A DNA stretch of 32,791 bases from Bacteriovoracaceae bacterium (GCA_018649885.1 JABIHA010000082.1:1-32791), one strand, 5' to 3'; shown: positions 15,675 to 24,874, counted from the stretch's first letter. Program-made: numbers and translations. Notes: generated by a model not told the origin, from the sequence alone.

Positions 15675-17060
15675 ATGAAAAAATTTGATTTAGTTGTTCT
15701 CGGTGCTGGTCCTGGAGGCTACATTGCCGCTATTAGAGCTGCTCAGCTGAAAAAGAAAGTAGCAATTGTCGAGGAAGATAAGTTGGGGGGGGTTTGCCTC
15801 AACAGGGGGTGCATTCCCACAAAAGCCGTTTTGAAATCGGCCCACAGTGTCCATGAGATAGCTCAATTTAAATCCTTGGGAATAGATGTGGAGCTTAAGG
15901 GACTTGATGGAGCTAAGGCCGTGAAAAGGGCGGGCGCGATCAGTGAGAGAATTTCAAAAGGTGTCGGTTTTTTAATGAAAAAAAACAACATCACCGTCAT
16001 AAAAGGGACTGCAAAATTAGTCTCTAACACTAAAATTGAAGTGGTAGATGGGGCCAAGACAGAAACCGTTGAAGCGACAAATTTTATTCTAGCAACAGGT
16101 GCAGGCTATAAAAGTTTTCCAGGTCTTGAGCACGACGGAAAAAGACTCATTGGAGCTTGGGAAGCAATCAAGCTTGAACAGCTTCCTAAATCTATTGGGA
16201 TTGTTGGAGCCGGGGCCATCGGTGTGGAGTTTGCCTATTTTTGGAATGCTTTTGGCGTTGATGTCCATATCTTTGAATTACAAAATCACCTGCTGCCAAT
16301 TGAAGACGAAGACTCTTCAATTGAGGTTGAAAAGGCCTATAAAAAATACGGAATTAGAACAAGCCTCGGCATTGAAAGAATTGGTGCAAAAAATAACGGA
16401 AAAGATGTCAGCTTCTTTGTGACTGATGCTGGCTCTAAAAAAGAATATAAATTTGATATGGGCCTGATTGCTGTGGGCATGACAGGAAATATTTCTAATA
16501 TTGGTCTCGAAAAACTGGGCATAAAAACTGATAGAGGTTTTATCAGTGTTGATCAGTATCAAAGAACCAATATTCCCAATATTTATGCTATCGGTGATGT
16601 GTCTGGACCTCCTCTTCTTGCTCATGTGGCATCCCATGAGGGAGTAGTGGCGGCTGAGCATTTATCTGGTGCTCCTACTCATCCCCTTGACCACAACAAT
16701 ATTCCTGGTTGTACCTACTGCCAGCCCCAAGTGGCTTCAGTTGGCATGACTGAGAGGGCATTAAAAGAAAAAGGGATCAAGTACCGAGTGGGAAAACTTC
16801 CCTTCATTGCCAACGGAAAAGCAGTGGCCTCAAATGAAAAAGAAGGCTTTGTAAAAGTTTTGATGGGAGAGCATGGTGAGATGCTCGGGGCTCATATTGT
16901 TGGCGCACAGGCCACTGAGCTAATTCACGAATACACACTTTTTAGACAAATGGAGGGGATAGATGAAGAAATTTTTCAAACCGTTCATCCTCATCCTACT
17001 CTTGGAGAGTGGCTTGCTGAAGCAGTGCTAGCTGCAAATGATAGATCATTAAATTTTTGA
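15675..17060 (+). CDS. lpdA: Dihydrolipoyl dehydrogenase (E3)
   Basis: A 461-residue flavoprotein disulfide reductase that reoxidises lipoamide in 2-oxo-acid dehydrogenase complexes. Visible are the FAD site VLGAGPGGY, the redox disulfide GGVCLNRGCIPTK (Cys41, Cys46), the NAD site IVGAGAIGVEF, the second FAD motif YAIGDVSG and the C-terminal HPHPTLGEW with the catalytic His and Glu. The start has AAGGTGA seven bases upstream. The E2 gene follows after 40 bp, so the two are probably one operon; E1 genes must lie elsewhere. Confidence 0.96.
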   Translation: MKKFDLVVLGAGPGGYIAAIRAAQLKKKVAIVEEDKLGGVCLNRGCIPTKAVLKSAHSVHEIAQFKSLGIDVELKGLDGAKAVKRAGAISERISKGVGFLMKKNNITVIKGTAKLVSNTKIEVVDGAKTETVEATNFILATGAGYKSFPGLEHDGKRLIGAWEAIKLEQLPKSIGIVGAGAIGVEFAYFWNAFGVDVHIFELQNHLLPIEDEDSSIEVEKAYKKYGIRTSLGIERIGAKNNGKDVSFFVTDAGSKKEYKFDMGLIAVGMTGNISNIGLEKLGIKTDRGFISVDQYQRTNIPNIYAIGDVSGPPLLAHVASHEGVVAAEHLSGAPTHPLDHNNIPGCTYCQPQVASVGMTERALKEKGIKYRVGKLPFIANGKAVASNEKEGFVKVLMGEHGEMLGAHIVGAQATELIHEYTLFRQMEGIDEEIFQTVHPHPTLGEWLAEAVLAANDRSLNF

Positions 17061-17100
17061 GTTTAAATATAAAATAGAGTTTTAATAAGAGAGAATAAAT

Positions 17101-18393
17101 ATGGCAAAACAACAAGTCGTAATGCCTCAAATGGGCGAATCAATTACAACTGGCACTATCACCAAGTGGCACAAAGCTGAAGGTGACATTGTCGAGCTAG
17201 ACGAGATCTTACTAGAGATTTCTACCGATAAGGTAGAGTCAGAAATCCCGGCCCCTGCAAAAGGTAGAATCTGGAAGCTTTTCAATGAGGAAGGAGACAC
17301 AGTAGATGTCGGTGTCCAAATTGCAGAAATAGAAACAGACTTATCACTACCTTTCGAAAAGGGAGCTGCTACTCCAGCTTCAGCCTCGGCTCCGGCTTCA
17401 GCTTCGGCTTCAGCTTCGGCTCCGGCTCCGGCTCCGGCTTCAGCCTCAGCTCCGATCCAAGAAGTCGCACTAGCAGGCAGAAGATTCTACACCCCACTAG
17501 TCAAGGCCCTAGCAGCCGACCATGGTGTCCCACTCTCAGAGCTGTCACAAATTTCAGGCACTGGTGCCGGCGCAAGAGTAAATAAGAGTGACTTCATGAA
17601 TTACCTAAGCTCTCGTACAAGTGCTTCGGCCCCCGCGATATCAACATCTGTAGCGACTGTGCCTGACACAACTTTTACCTTCGCTCCCGGAGAGCGCATT
17701 GAGTATGTTCCACTCGATAATATGAGAAAAACCATAGCCAAAAATATGGTTGCCTCCAAACAAACCTCAGCTCACGTCAACTCAATGGGCGAAGTTGACC
17801 TATCTCATTTAGTAAAATTTAGAGAGGGCTTTAAGTCTGAGTTTGCAAAACAAGAAGGTTTTAAACTTACTTATACACCCTTTATTTTACTGGCCATTAC
17901 TCAGGCCCTCAAAGACCATCCTCTAGTTAATGCCTCAGTTGATGGTGATAATTTAATTGTAAAAAAAGATATCAACCTAGGCTTTGCTGTGGCCGTACCA
18001 GGCAATGGTCTGACAGTTCCTATTATTCATGGAATCGATAATCTTGGACTTCTTGGTATTTGTAGAAAGCTCAATGAGCTAGCAGAAAAAGCAAGAGCCA
18101 GAAGATTAACAATGGATGACCTTACAGGTGGAACTTATACTTTCACTAATGTGGGATCTTTTGGGACACTGATGGCCACTCCAATTATTTTACAACCCCA
18201 AATCGGAATTTACGCAGCTGGAGTCATTCAAAAAAGAGTGGTTGTGACTGAAGGTGATGCTATTGCCATTAGGTCTATGATGTATGGAACTCATGCCTAT
18301 GATCACAGAGTTATTGACGGACAACTTGGCGGACAGTTTCTAAACTCAGTTCATAAGCATTTGAGTGAAATGGACCCATCAGAGCTTTTTTAA
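17101..18393 (+). CDS. 2-oxo-acid dehydrogenase E2 (dihydrolipoamide acyltransferase)
   Basis: The 430-residue protein has an N-terminal lipoyl domain with the lipoylated Lys44 in EISTDKVES, an Ala/Ser/Pro hinge (about residues 91-118), a peripheral-subunit-binding domain (FYTPLVKALAADHGV to FMNYL) and a C-terminal catalytic domain ending with HAYDHRVIDGQLGG, the acyltransferase active-site His and Asp. The MPQMGESI start of the lipoyl domain resembles the 2-oxoglutarate or branched-chain type, but the substrate cannot be fixed without the E1 partner. It follows lpdA. Its stop shares TTAA with the convergent EEP gene. Confidence 0.93.
   Translation: MAKQQVVMPQMGESITTGTITKWHKAEGDIVELDEILLEISTDKVESEIPAPAKGRIWKLFNEEGDTVDVGVQIAEIETDLSLPFEKGAATPASASAPASASASASAPAPAPASASAPIQEVALAGRRFYTPLVKALAADHGVPLSELSQISGTGAGARVNKSDFMNYLSSRTSASAPAISTSVATVPDTTFTFAPGERIEYVPLDNMRKTIAKNMVASKQTSAHVNSMGEVDLSHLVKFREGFKSEFAKQEGFKLTYTPFILLAITQALKDHPLVNASVDGDNLIVKKDINLGFAVAVPGNGLTVPIIHGIDNLGLLGICRKLNELAEKARARRLTMDDLTGGTYTFTNVGSFGTLMATPIILQPQIGIYAAGVIQKRVVVTEGDAIAIRSMMYGTHAYDHRVIDGQLGGQFLNSVHKHLSEMDPSELF
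17377..17453. repeat. Hexanucleotide-like repeat encoding the E2 hinge
   Basis: A run of GCTTCA, GCTTCG, GCTCCG and GCCTCG-type units encodes alternating Ala-Ser and Ala-Pro. It is a low-complexity flexible linker and probably variable in length between strains. Confidence 0.8.
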
Positions 18394-19253
18394 ATACTCT
18401 GAGGTGGTGGCAGCTGCTTTAGCTTTATTTGTAATTGGGTAAATAGGCCGTAATGGTCAGACAGCTGAGCAGCCGTTTTTTCGTTAATTAATCCCATTTC
18501 TTGAAACATGATTTGATAATCAACTGATGAAAAGTGATTGGTGTGAAAAATATGATCCAGCTGACATGGATCTACCCATGATCTGTTATAGAAGTTCTTC
18601 TTACAGTAAGTGACTACTTTGGGATCAACGGGAACTCTTCTTAAATCGGGATAGAGACCAGGAAGCTGTGTCCAAATCTCATCCATAGAGAATTTTCCAG
18701 GACCCATATTAATATCACCACCGATGATCAGGGGGTCCCCTCCAGCCTTTTTGAGAGTTTCTTCAAAGAGTTGTTTGACTTGGGACTTTCTATAATCTTC
18801 AAAGGAATGAGAAAAAGGAGCGTAATTTGCAGTGAGATGGGTATTAGATATCCAAACTTTTTTTAGAGTAGGGTGATCAATTTGCGCTAGATAAAACCCT
18901 TTTTTCACAAGCCACTCACCGTCAGCATTACTTTTTGGAAATTTTGGACTCTCATCAAAGGGAATGTACTCACATTCTGTAATGGGAAATCGACTTAAAA
19001 TCATCAGTCCACTTCCTAGAGTGAATTCATTACCTCCCACTGCAAATGGAAAGCATGCTCTGAGGAGATTTTTTTTAAAATATCTTGCCCATGCCTCTTG
19101 GATTAAAACCACATCGACTTTTCCCCACTGATAGAGTTCGGCCAATTTTTTTCTAAGAAGGGGGGCCCTTTCTTTAACAAAGGGGGTACCAACTGAAAGG
19201 GGCAGCCCCGCTACGTTAAAACTTAAGACATTGAGAGTTTGGGGATTGTACAT
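18390..19253 (-). CDS. Endonuclease/exonuclease/phosphatase (EEP) family hydrolase
   Basis: The 287-residue protein carries the EEP motifs in order: LSFNVAGLP, VVLIQEAW (metal Glu), SNTHLTANY, IIGGDINMGPG and, near the end, DHIF with LSDHYGL (catalytic Asp-His). Family members cleave phosphodiesters in nucleic acids, inositol phosphates or sphingomyelin. The substrate cannot be read from the sequence. There is no clear signal peptide. The ATG overlaps the TAA of the upstream gene as TAATG, so it is coupled to an exported protein of unknown function. Confidence 0.82.
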   Translation of the reverse strand: MYNPQTLNVLSFNVAGLPLSVGTPFVKERAPLLRKKLAELYQWGKVDVVLIQEAWARYFKKNLLRACFPFAVGGNEFTLGSGLMILSRFPITECEYIPFDESPKFPKSNADGEWLVKKGFYLAQIDHPTLKKVWISNTHLTANYAPFSHSFEDYRKSQVKQLFEETLKKAGGDPLIIGGDINMGPGKFSMDEIWTQLPGLYPDLRRVPVDPKVVTYCKKNFYNRSWVDPCQLDHIFHTNHFSSVDYQIMFQEMGLINEKTAAQLSDHYGLFTQLQIKLKQLPPPQSI

Positions 19254-20059
19254 TAATTCCTTATTTTCATTTTGATATAAGGTGGGGAAACCTCTATTTG
19301 TGGGTTCTTCATATCTTTAATCGAATCAAAAACAAAACCTTTGATACTAATAAATCCCGCTTTGGCCTTATCGAGGCGAATGACTAGTTTTTTCTCCAGT
19401 CCATTATAACTCACTTGTCCCTCAAATTTTAACCCTATCGTAAGAGAACCTGATGCCTTACCCGTGAATTTTAACATATTATTTGACAGCTCTAGTTTAG
19501 CTTTTTTAATTTGGTTAATTTCAATCGCTTTACCGCTTCTATCATTTCCAATTTTCACATTTTTATTAAATTTGATTAGTGGAGTGCTTCCAACAAGGTT
19601 TCTAGTAAAGGCATCGAGGAGATTTTCCCACGCGTTGGGATATTTGCCAGCGATATTGTCTACACCAGAAAGATTGAGTGTGTTGATAAAGCCAGAGCCA
19701 CTGGGGGACTTCCAATTGAGATTATCTAATACCGCACTAAATTTATTTAACTCCATCAGAATATCGAGACCGCTAGCTTCCAATTTTGTCATTGTTTTGA
19801 ACTCTTTTCCCAGCTCAAATTCAAGTTCAAGATCAGAGTTCTTATAACCAAGTACTGCTCCAGTTCTTGTGAGATTAATAGTCTGAGGATTCACTAAAAA
19901 TTTAAGCCCTGCAGATTCATAAGAGAGCTTTTCAAAGGAGAGTTGACTGCCACCGGTGTCCAAATTAAAGTCAAAACCTTTTACTTCCAGGGGAAGATAG
20001 ACAGCGTGGGATTTAAGCGTAAAAAATAGGGCGATAAGACAGAGCAGTAGTGATCTCAT
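19253..20059 (-). CDS. Exported beta-rich protein of unknown function
   Basis: A 268-residue protein with a signal peptide (MRSLLLCLIALFFTLKSHA, about 19 residues). The mature part is made of alternating hydrophobic strands (for example LEVKGFDFNLD, KLVIRLDKAKAGFISIKGF) reminiscent of lipid-binding or DUF2993-like periplasmic proteins, but I cannot assign a family. AAGGAG lies six bases before the ATG. It is translationally coupled to the EEP hydrolase, suggesting a shared process at the envelope. Confidence 0.72.
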   Translation of the reverse strand: MRSLLLCLIALFFTLKSHAVYLPLEVKGFDFNLDTGGSQLSFEKLSYESAGLKFLVNPQTINLTRTGAVLGYKNSDLELEFELGKEFKTMTKLEASGLDILMELNKFSAVLDNLNWKSPSGSGFINTLNLSGVDNIAGKYPNAWENLLDAFTRNLVGSTPLIKFNKNVKIGNDRSGKAIEINQIKKAKLELSNNMLKFTGKASGSLTIGLKFEGQVSYNGLEKKLVIRLDKAKAGFISIKGFVFDSIKDMKNPQIEVSPPYIKMKIRN

Positions 20060-20183
20060 ATGATCTCCTTTTACATAAAACTTTGCGTTGCGTTATCTTT
20101 TTATTCTAACCATTCGCAGGCCCTCTGGCAGGGGGAAGAAAGATCGAGTCCCCGTTATTAGTGTTTGATGGGAATTCTCGGCC

Positions 20184-21485
20184 TTAGAGTTTACTCTTTA
20201 ATTCTCTGAGTCTTAGGAGCCTGTTCTTCAAATTTTTCTCAATACCCTGATCTCCAGGAGTATAGAATGTGGGGCATTTAATAGAGGTCATTTTTTGGGC
20301 ACTAATTCCCTCAGGTAAATCGTGTGGGTAAATATAAGGTGTCTTTAAGTTTTGTGGTGGAGTTGATCTTAAATAGGGAGGAACTTCAATGGTCTCCCTC
20401 TCCCTTACAAATTCTAAGGCCGAATCGATTGCCTTGTAGCTGGCATTACTTTTAACTGTGCAGGCCATGTAAATGGTGGTTTGTGACAAACAAATTCTTG
20501 CCTCAGGCATTCCAATATTTTGAACCGCCTGCATGGTGGACACTGCCAAACTGAGCGCCTTAGGATCGGCATTGCCTACATCTTCACTGGCAAAAATGAC
20601 AAGCCTTCTGGCAATGAACACTGGGTCTTCTCCGCCGTCGATCATGATCGCCAAGTACAGCAGTGCTGCATCTGGGTCACTTCCTCTCATACTCTTGATA
20701 AAGGCACTGATTATATCGTAATGCCTATCAGAGGCCTTATCGTAAAACCTGCTCGACTCGCTAATGAGCTTCCGAGTTAGGTCCATTTGCTTTTGGACAT
20801 CAGTTTCACCGTGAGAGGCCACTCCCTCTAGAAGGTTTAGGGCCACTCTTGCATCCCCTGAGCTATTATTTGAGATGGTGCTCAGGCACTCACTTGATAT
20901 ATTCAATTTAAACTTGTTGTTGCAATTTGTGAGGATGTCACCAAGGCCTTCTGCTGTTAGTTTACCAAGCTCAACGGTGTGTAGCCTAGATAGTAGTGCT
21001 CTATTAACACTTACCCTTGGAGCTTCAGTTGTGGCCCCTATAAGGATGAAGTCTCCATTTTCCACATAGGGAAGTAGGGCATCTTGCTGGGATTTATTGA
21101 AGCGGTGAATTTCATCAATAAAGATAATAGTTCTTTGACCTGATTTTGAGCTTAATTCAAGTGCACGAGAGATCAATTTTCTGAGCTCAGGAAGGCCTGA
21201 TAACACAGCGTTAAACGCGAAGAGCTCAAGCTTAAATGTACTGGCCAAAATGTGGGCCAAGGTGGTTTTCCCTGAACCTGGTGGCCCCCATAGAATAAGG
21301 CTTTTAAGGGTCGAATCTTTTCCACAAATCTGCTGAATTTTTAAAAGTGCACTGTCTTGTCCCACCAGTTGCTCTTTTATAAGAGGTCTTGCACGGTGGG
21401 CCAAAGGCCTTGTGTTCATGGGGTTTTGACTAGAGGCAGAGGCCTTCGGTTTGTCTTCATTGAATAGGCCCATTTGTTGATTCAT
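20184..21485 (-). CDS. rarA: Replication-associated recombination ATPase RarA (MgsA)
   Basis: A clamp-loader-like AAA+ ATPase acting at stalled forks and on single-strand DNA ends. Seen are Walker A GPPGSGKTT, Walker B IFIDEIHRFNKSQQD, sensor 1 ILIGATTEAPRVSVNRALLSR and the C-terminal MgsA part (ASEDVGNADPKAL, YIYPHDLP). The mature length is 433 residues. I chose the ATG at 21485 (MNQQMGLF); a longer TTG-start frame to 21524 adds 13 residues that do not look conserved. The gene is divergent from rpsU. Confidence 0.94.
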   Translation of the reverse strand: MNQQMGLFNEDKPKASASSQNPMNTRPLAHRARPLIKEQLVGQDSALLKIQQICGKDSTLKSLILWGPPGSGKTTLAHILASTFKLELFAFNAVLSGLPELRKLISRALELSSKSGQRTIIFIDEIHRFNKSQQDALLPYVENGDFILIGATTEAPRVSVNRALLSRLHTVELGKLTAEGLGDILTNCNNKFKLNISSECLSTISNNSSGDARVALNLLEGVASHGETDVQKQMDLTRKLISESSRFYDKASDRHYDIISAFIKSMRGSDPDAALLYLAIMIDGGEDPVFIARRLVIFASEDVGNADPKALSLAVSTMQAVQNIGMPEARICLSQTTIYMACTVKSNASYKAIDSALEFVRERETIEVPPYLRSTPPQNLKTPYIYPHDLPEGISAQKMTSIKCPTFYTPGDQGIEKNLKNRLLRLRELKSKL

Positions 21486-21529
21486 ACTGAATAATTCACA
21501 TATTGAGACCTGTGTGTAAACCAAATAAG

Positions 21530-21558
21530 TTGACTATGCAGGTCGTGCTGGATAGAGT
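21530..21558 (+). promoter_or_regulatory. Probable rpsU promoter
   Basis: TTGACT (21530-21535) and TAGAGT (21553-21558) are separated by 17 bp. The -10 is a 4/6 match. It sits 64 bp before the rpsU start, leaving a leader of about 55 nt. Confidence 0.5.
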
Positions 21559-21605
21559 CTGCGCTCTAAAATAGCTTGGGTTTTACCTGAGAAAATGTTG
21601 CTGTG

Positions 21606-21616
21606 AAGGAGGTGAT
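21606..21616 (+). promoter_or_regulatory. Extended Shine-Dalgarno of rpsU
   Basis: AAGGAGGTGAT is an 11-base complement of the standard 16S rRNA 3' end, far longer than the ribosome sites of the other genes in the window. It precedes a GTG start by five bases, or nine from the GGAGG core. Confidence 0.85.
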
Positions 21617-21621
21617 TACTC

Positions 21622-21846
21622 GTGGCACAATTAACACCTATCAAACTAAGAATTGACGAGAGATTTCCCGTTGATAAGGCCCTTAGAAAATTTAAAAGAT
21701 TGTGTGAATCCTACGGTGTCGTAAAAGAGTATAAGAGAAGACAAGAACATAAAAAGCCCTCTCTTAAGACCCGTGAAAAAGAAGAAGCAGCACTAAAAAG
21801 ACGCAGAAAAGCCATTATGAAAGTAAGCAAATCTTCAAGAATCTAA
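21622..21846 (+). CDS. rpsU: 30S ribosomal protein bS21
   Basis: A 74-residue basic protein with the bS21 features PVDKALRKFKRLCESYGVVKEYKRRQ and a Lys/Arg-rich C-terminal helix (EEAALKRRRKA). It binds the 30S platform near the 16S anti-Shine-Dalgarno and helps initiation. The GTG start is fixed by the very strong ribosome site just upstream. It appears monocistronic, with its own promoter and terminator. Confidence 0.95.
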   Translation: MAQLTPIKLRIDERFPVDKALRKFKRLCESYGVVKEYKRRQEHKKPSLKTREKEEAALKRRRKAIMKVSKSSRI

Positions 21847-21853
21847 ATACTTA

Positions 21854-21890
21854 TTAGGTAAGCATTTTTGGTGCTTACCTAATTCTTTTT
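21854..21890 (+). terminator. rpsU intrinsic terminator
   Basis: TTAGGTAAGCA (21854-21864) pairs perfectly with TGCTTACCTAA (21872-21882) around a seven-base loop, followed by TTCTTTTT. It overlaps the 3' end of the convergent gene. Confidence 0.93.
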
Positions 21891-22741
21891 AACAAAACTT
21901 TTAAAATCATATTCCATCTTGTGTGAATTGTACCAATCACACCCGTTAATTTGTTGGGCGTGAGGTATTTTTCTTTAGCTATTGTCCGGTGAAAATTATT
22001 CCATGAGAAATTGAGATTTTCCAATTGGGCCCCAAAATATTTCAAGTCATTCTTTGTTAAAATGATCCTAGATATTTCTCGAAAAAAATTAGAGTAGACT
22101 CCTTGAACCCCTTCCCTTAAATGATCAGGCGTAAAGTCTACAAGCATGATTTCCCATTGAATTAAAACTTTGCCCATTGTTTGCTGGAGTTGCAAATTGG
22201 AGTCAACATTGGGTACGTGGTAGGAGATGTACTCACTCATTATCAGCTCAACTTGGTGGTTGGCCAAATAAACAAGATTTCCCAGTTGATCAAGAGACTT
22301 AACTAGTGACAAATTTCTGGTCATTTGTTCAAGGCTATGTGAATTCCCCGAATTTGTTGCAAGAGAATATTTTCTTTGCCCAGTCAGTATACTTTTTTCT
22401 AGACGACCAAGTTCCAAATGAATAAATTTGAGCTTCTCAAGGCAATCATCACTAAATTCATTCAAACAAGACTTGTTCCATAGTCCAATATTGCGATTAG
22501 TATCAACAATTTTAGTTTTCAAAGTGAGTATATGTTTAAAGTGTGGATCAATAAGGCTGAGAAATTGATTAAACTCCCTGAGTATATTTAATAGTTGAGG
22601 TCTTACATATTTTCGGTACTCATATGGATTAATTTTAAAACGACCCTTTACCTGTTTGTACCGAAAGGGGTGTTCTACGGATGCGTAGCAATTTATGCTA
22701 ATCCAGGAAAAAATTGCCGCTAAAATTATTGAAGTTTTCAT
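21875..22741 (-). CDS. Exported alpha-helical protein of unknown function
   Basis: The 288-residue product has a signal peptide (about 20 residues, ending NCYA) and a mostly helical mature part with two cysteines close together (CLNEFSDDC near residues 97-105), which may form a disulfide. I recognise no family. The stop lies inside the rpsU terminator hairpin. The gene is divergent from the FecR-domain gene with 123 bp between. Confidence 0.65.
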   Translation of the reverse strand: MKTSIILAAIFSWISINCYASVEHPFRYKQVKGRFKINPYEYRKYVRPQLLNILREFNQFLSLIDPHFKHILTLKTKIVDTNRNIGLWNKSCLNEFSDDCLEKLKFIHLELGRLEKSILTGQRKYSLATNSGNSHSLEQMTRNLSLVKSLDQLGNLVYLANHQVELIMSEYISYHVPNVDSNLQLQQTMGKVLIQWEIMLVDFTPDHLREGVQGVYSNFFREISRIILTKNDLKYFGAQLENLNFSWNNFHRTIAKEKYLTPNKLTGVIGTIHTRWNMILKVLLKRIR

Positions 22742-22864
22742 CCCTTATAGGATGTTCCCAGGGTGATGACTTTGCAAGTAAATCATTGTTTGTGGTGCCG
22801 GCAAAGGATACCGCGGCTAAGCTAATGGCTTCATTTTGTCAGGGAAACCCCCGAAACTTGGAAT

Positions 22865-24265
22865 ATGGAAAAAGTTATTTGCAGCGTTTTTATATTACTA
22901 CTTGGGGTTTTTGCCAGCTTTTCAGCAAATGCTGAGGAAGTGGAGCCGCTGCTTAACTGGAAGGCCACGGCCAAAGAGAATCTCAGCCTTAAAGATTGGA
23001 TTTTGACAAATGATAAAGAGAGCATAAGAAGAGAGAAAATCAATTACTATCTCAATGGAGGAGAAATTGTTGGCAGAGTTATCTCTTGTATTGGGGATTG
23101 CAGGATATACAGAGGGGAGGGCTTTGCCAGAGCATCTTACAGATCGACTATTAAAGAAGGTGATGATCTATTTACATTAAATGATAGTTTTATGTGGGTG
23201 TACCTTCTAAATGGAACCATGGTGAGGATGGCGCCATACACATCTGTTTCACTAAAAGAAATCAACCTGTCCCTTACTGAGACTTTTGTTCATGTAAGAA
23301 TAAATCAAGGAGCTGTTCACTGGATTGCCAGACAGCCAGACCCTTATCAAATTAATAATTTGCATGAAACCGATCGAGTATTTCTTCCACTTAGACCTCT
23401 CGAAGCAAACCCTTATGAGAGCAAGTATGATATCAGCGAGGATAATCTTGCAGGGTTAATAAATGAAGACCAGCGTATTTCAAATCACATAGAAAATCTC
23501 AATAAAAAGATTGCTAAAAATGACAAAGGCATTCCCAAGAGAAGGCACTTTAGCTTTATCGTTTTTGCAGGGGGAACTGTCTTTGGCGAAAATGTTACAG
23601 GCCAATTCTATTCTCTTTTGGGAGAAAAAACGTTTTTAAAACTAAGTGAGCCTAAAAAGGCATACCACCTTGAAACTGTCACTAGGGACAAAGATTATAT
23701 TGATAGTTTGTACTTTTACAGAGGCTATCAAAATCGAGATACCTTTGATCTGGATGAAGGGGTTTGGTATGAAGTCTCTGAAGATGGGAGAACAATTTCT
23801 GAAAATCCTAAAGTGGCCCAGATCATGAACTTCAGCGATTTTGTTGTAAGTCGAATTCCATCAATTATGACTGCCAGAGAGATATTCTATGAAAAATATA
23901 GTCGTCCAATCTTAGTTCATAATGATCCAGAGACTTTCCCAGAGGAGACTGATTATTTTCTGTGGGGAGGAATAAAAGATGATGATATCGAAGTTTCCCT
24001 AGCTAATCGTTTGAAATTTCTCTTTGAACATACAAGAAGAACTGAGACCAATAATTTATCTAAACTCAGATCTATAAAACACTTGTATAGAAATACAAAT
24101 GCTAGAATTCTAAAAAATGTTTCACAATTTTTTCACGGAAAAGTTATTGAAGATTATGTTCGGCACCTCAATTACTATTCAGATAGCTCTAGTAAAGACT
24201 ACTGGGTAAGAGGCAATAAACTGAAAAAGAAGTGGCTACTTCAACGCTACTTAAAGGGAAGATAG
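22865..24265 (+). CDS. Exported FecR-domain protein
   Basis: A 466-residue protein with a signal peptide (about 23 residues, ending SANA) and a FecR-type beta domain near residues 70-150: GRVISCIGDCRIYRG, then EGDDLFTLNDSFMWVYLLNG and RMAPYTSVSL. FecR domains occur in anti-sigma factors and in periplasmic proteins that sense or bind envelope components. No FecI sigma factor or TonB receptor gene is adjacent, so classic iron signalling is not indicated. The C-terminal 300 residues match nothing I know. Only a weak ribosome site (TTGGAAT) precedes the ATG. The maf gene starts immediately after the stop, so they form one operon. Confidence 0.75.
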   Translation: MEKVICSVFILLLGVFASFSANAEEVEPLLNWKATAKENLSLKDWILTNDKESIRREKINYYLNGGEIVGRVISCIGDCRIYRGEGFARASYRSTIKEGDDLFTLNDSFMWVYLLNGTMVRMAPYTSVSLKEINLSLTETFVHVRINQGAVHWIARQPDPYQINNLHETDRVFLPLRPLEANPYESKYDISEDNLAGLINEDQRISNHIENLNKKIAKNDKGIPKRRHFSFIVFAGGTVFGENVTGQFYSLLGEKTFLKLSEPKKAYHLETVTRDKDYIDSLYFYRGYQNRDTFDLDEGVWYEVSEDGRTISENPKVAQIMNFSDFVVSRIPSIMTAREIFYEKYSRPILVHNDPETFPEETDYFLWGGIKDDDIEVSLANRLKFLFEHTRRTETNNLSKLRSIKHLYRNTNARILKNVSQFFHGKVIEDYVRHLNYYSDSSSKDYWVRGNKLKKKWLLQRYLKGR

Positions 24266-24874
24266 TTGAAAAACCTTCAACTGGTTCTCGCTAGTAAAAG
24301 TCCTAGAAGATTTGAGCTTTTATCACATCTAGGCCTTAAATTCGTGGTGCGCACAACAGAAGTAGTTGAAGAAAGTGCTTGTAGTTCTCCTGAAGAAGTA
24401 GTTGTTGATTTGGCCATTTTAAAAGGTAAGTCGACACTAGAACACTTGATGAGTGTGGACCAAACATCATCTCCGCTAGTCATTGCTGCAGATACTATTG
24501 TTTGTCTTGAAAATGAAATCCTTGGCAAGCCTGTGGACACAAATGATGCAAGATCAATATTAAAAAAATTATCTGGAAGAAAGCACGATGTTCTTACAGG
24601 AGTCTATTTGGGAACTAAGGAAAAAAGGTTTCATTTTTTTTGCAAGTCTTCAGTATGGTTTGATCCAATTGAAGATGTTATTTTGGAGCAATACTTATCA
24701 ACTGGGGACTCTCTTGATAAGGCAGGTGCCTATGGAATACAAGGAGCGGGACTCTTATTTATTTCCAAATTAGAGGGATCGTATTCAAATGTTGTAGGCC
24801 TTCCTCTTTCAGATCTTATTTTGCAGTTAGGAAAATTTCTTGGAACTAAGGACTGGAGAAAGCTCATTGAATGA
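24266..24874 (+). CDS. maf: Maf family nucleotide pyrophosphatase
   Basis: The 202-residue protein begins with the Maf signature LVLASKSPRRFELL and contains VIAADTIVCLENEILGKP and KKLSGRKHDVLTGVYL. Maf proteins hydrolyse non-canonical or modified NTPs (dTTP/UTP or m7GTP subfamilies) and are linked to septum inhibition; the subfamily is not certain. The TTG start directly abuts the FecR-gene stop, with AAGGGAAGA upstream. The downstream DUF167 gene overlaps its end. Confidence 0.92.
   Translation: MKNLQLVLASKSPRRFELLSHLGLKFVVRTTEVVEESACSSPEEVVVDLAILKGKSTLEHLMSVDQTSSPLVIAADTIVCLENEILGKPVDTNDARSILKKLSGRKHDVLTGVYLGTKEKRFHFFCKSSVWFDPIEDVILEQYLSTGDSLDKAGAYGIQGAGLLFISKLEGSYSNVVGLPLSDLILQLGKFLGTKDWRKLIE

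Noticed and set aside
18390..19253. Naming the EEP protein a sphingomyelinase
   Set aside because: General EEP motifs are visible, but substrate-specific features cannot be judged and there is no signal peptide.
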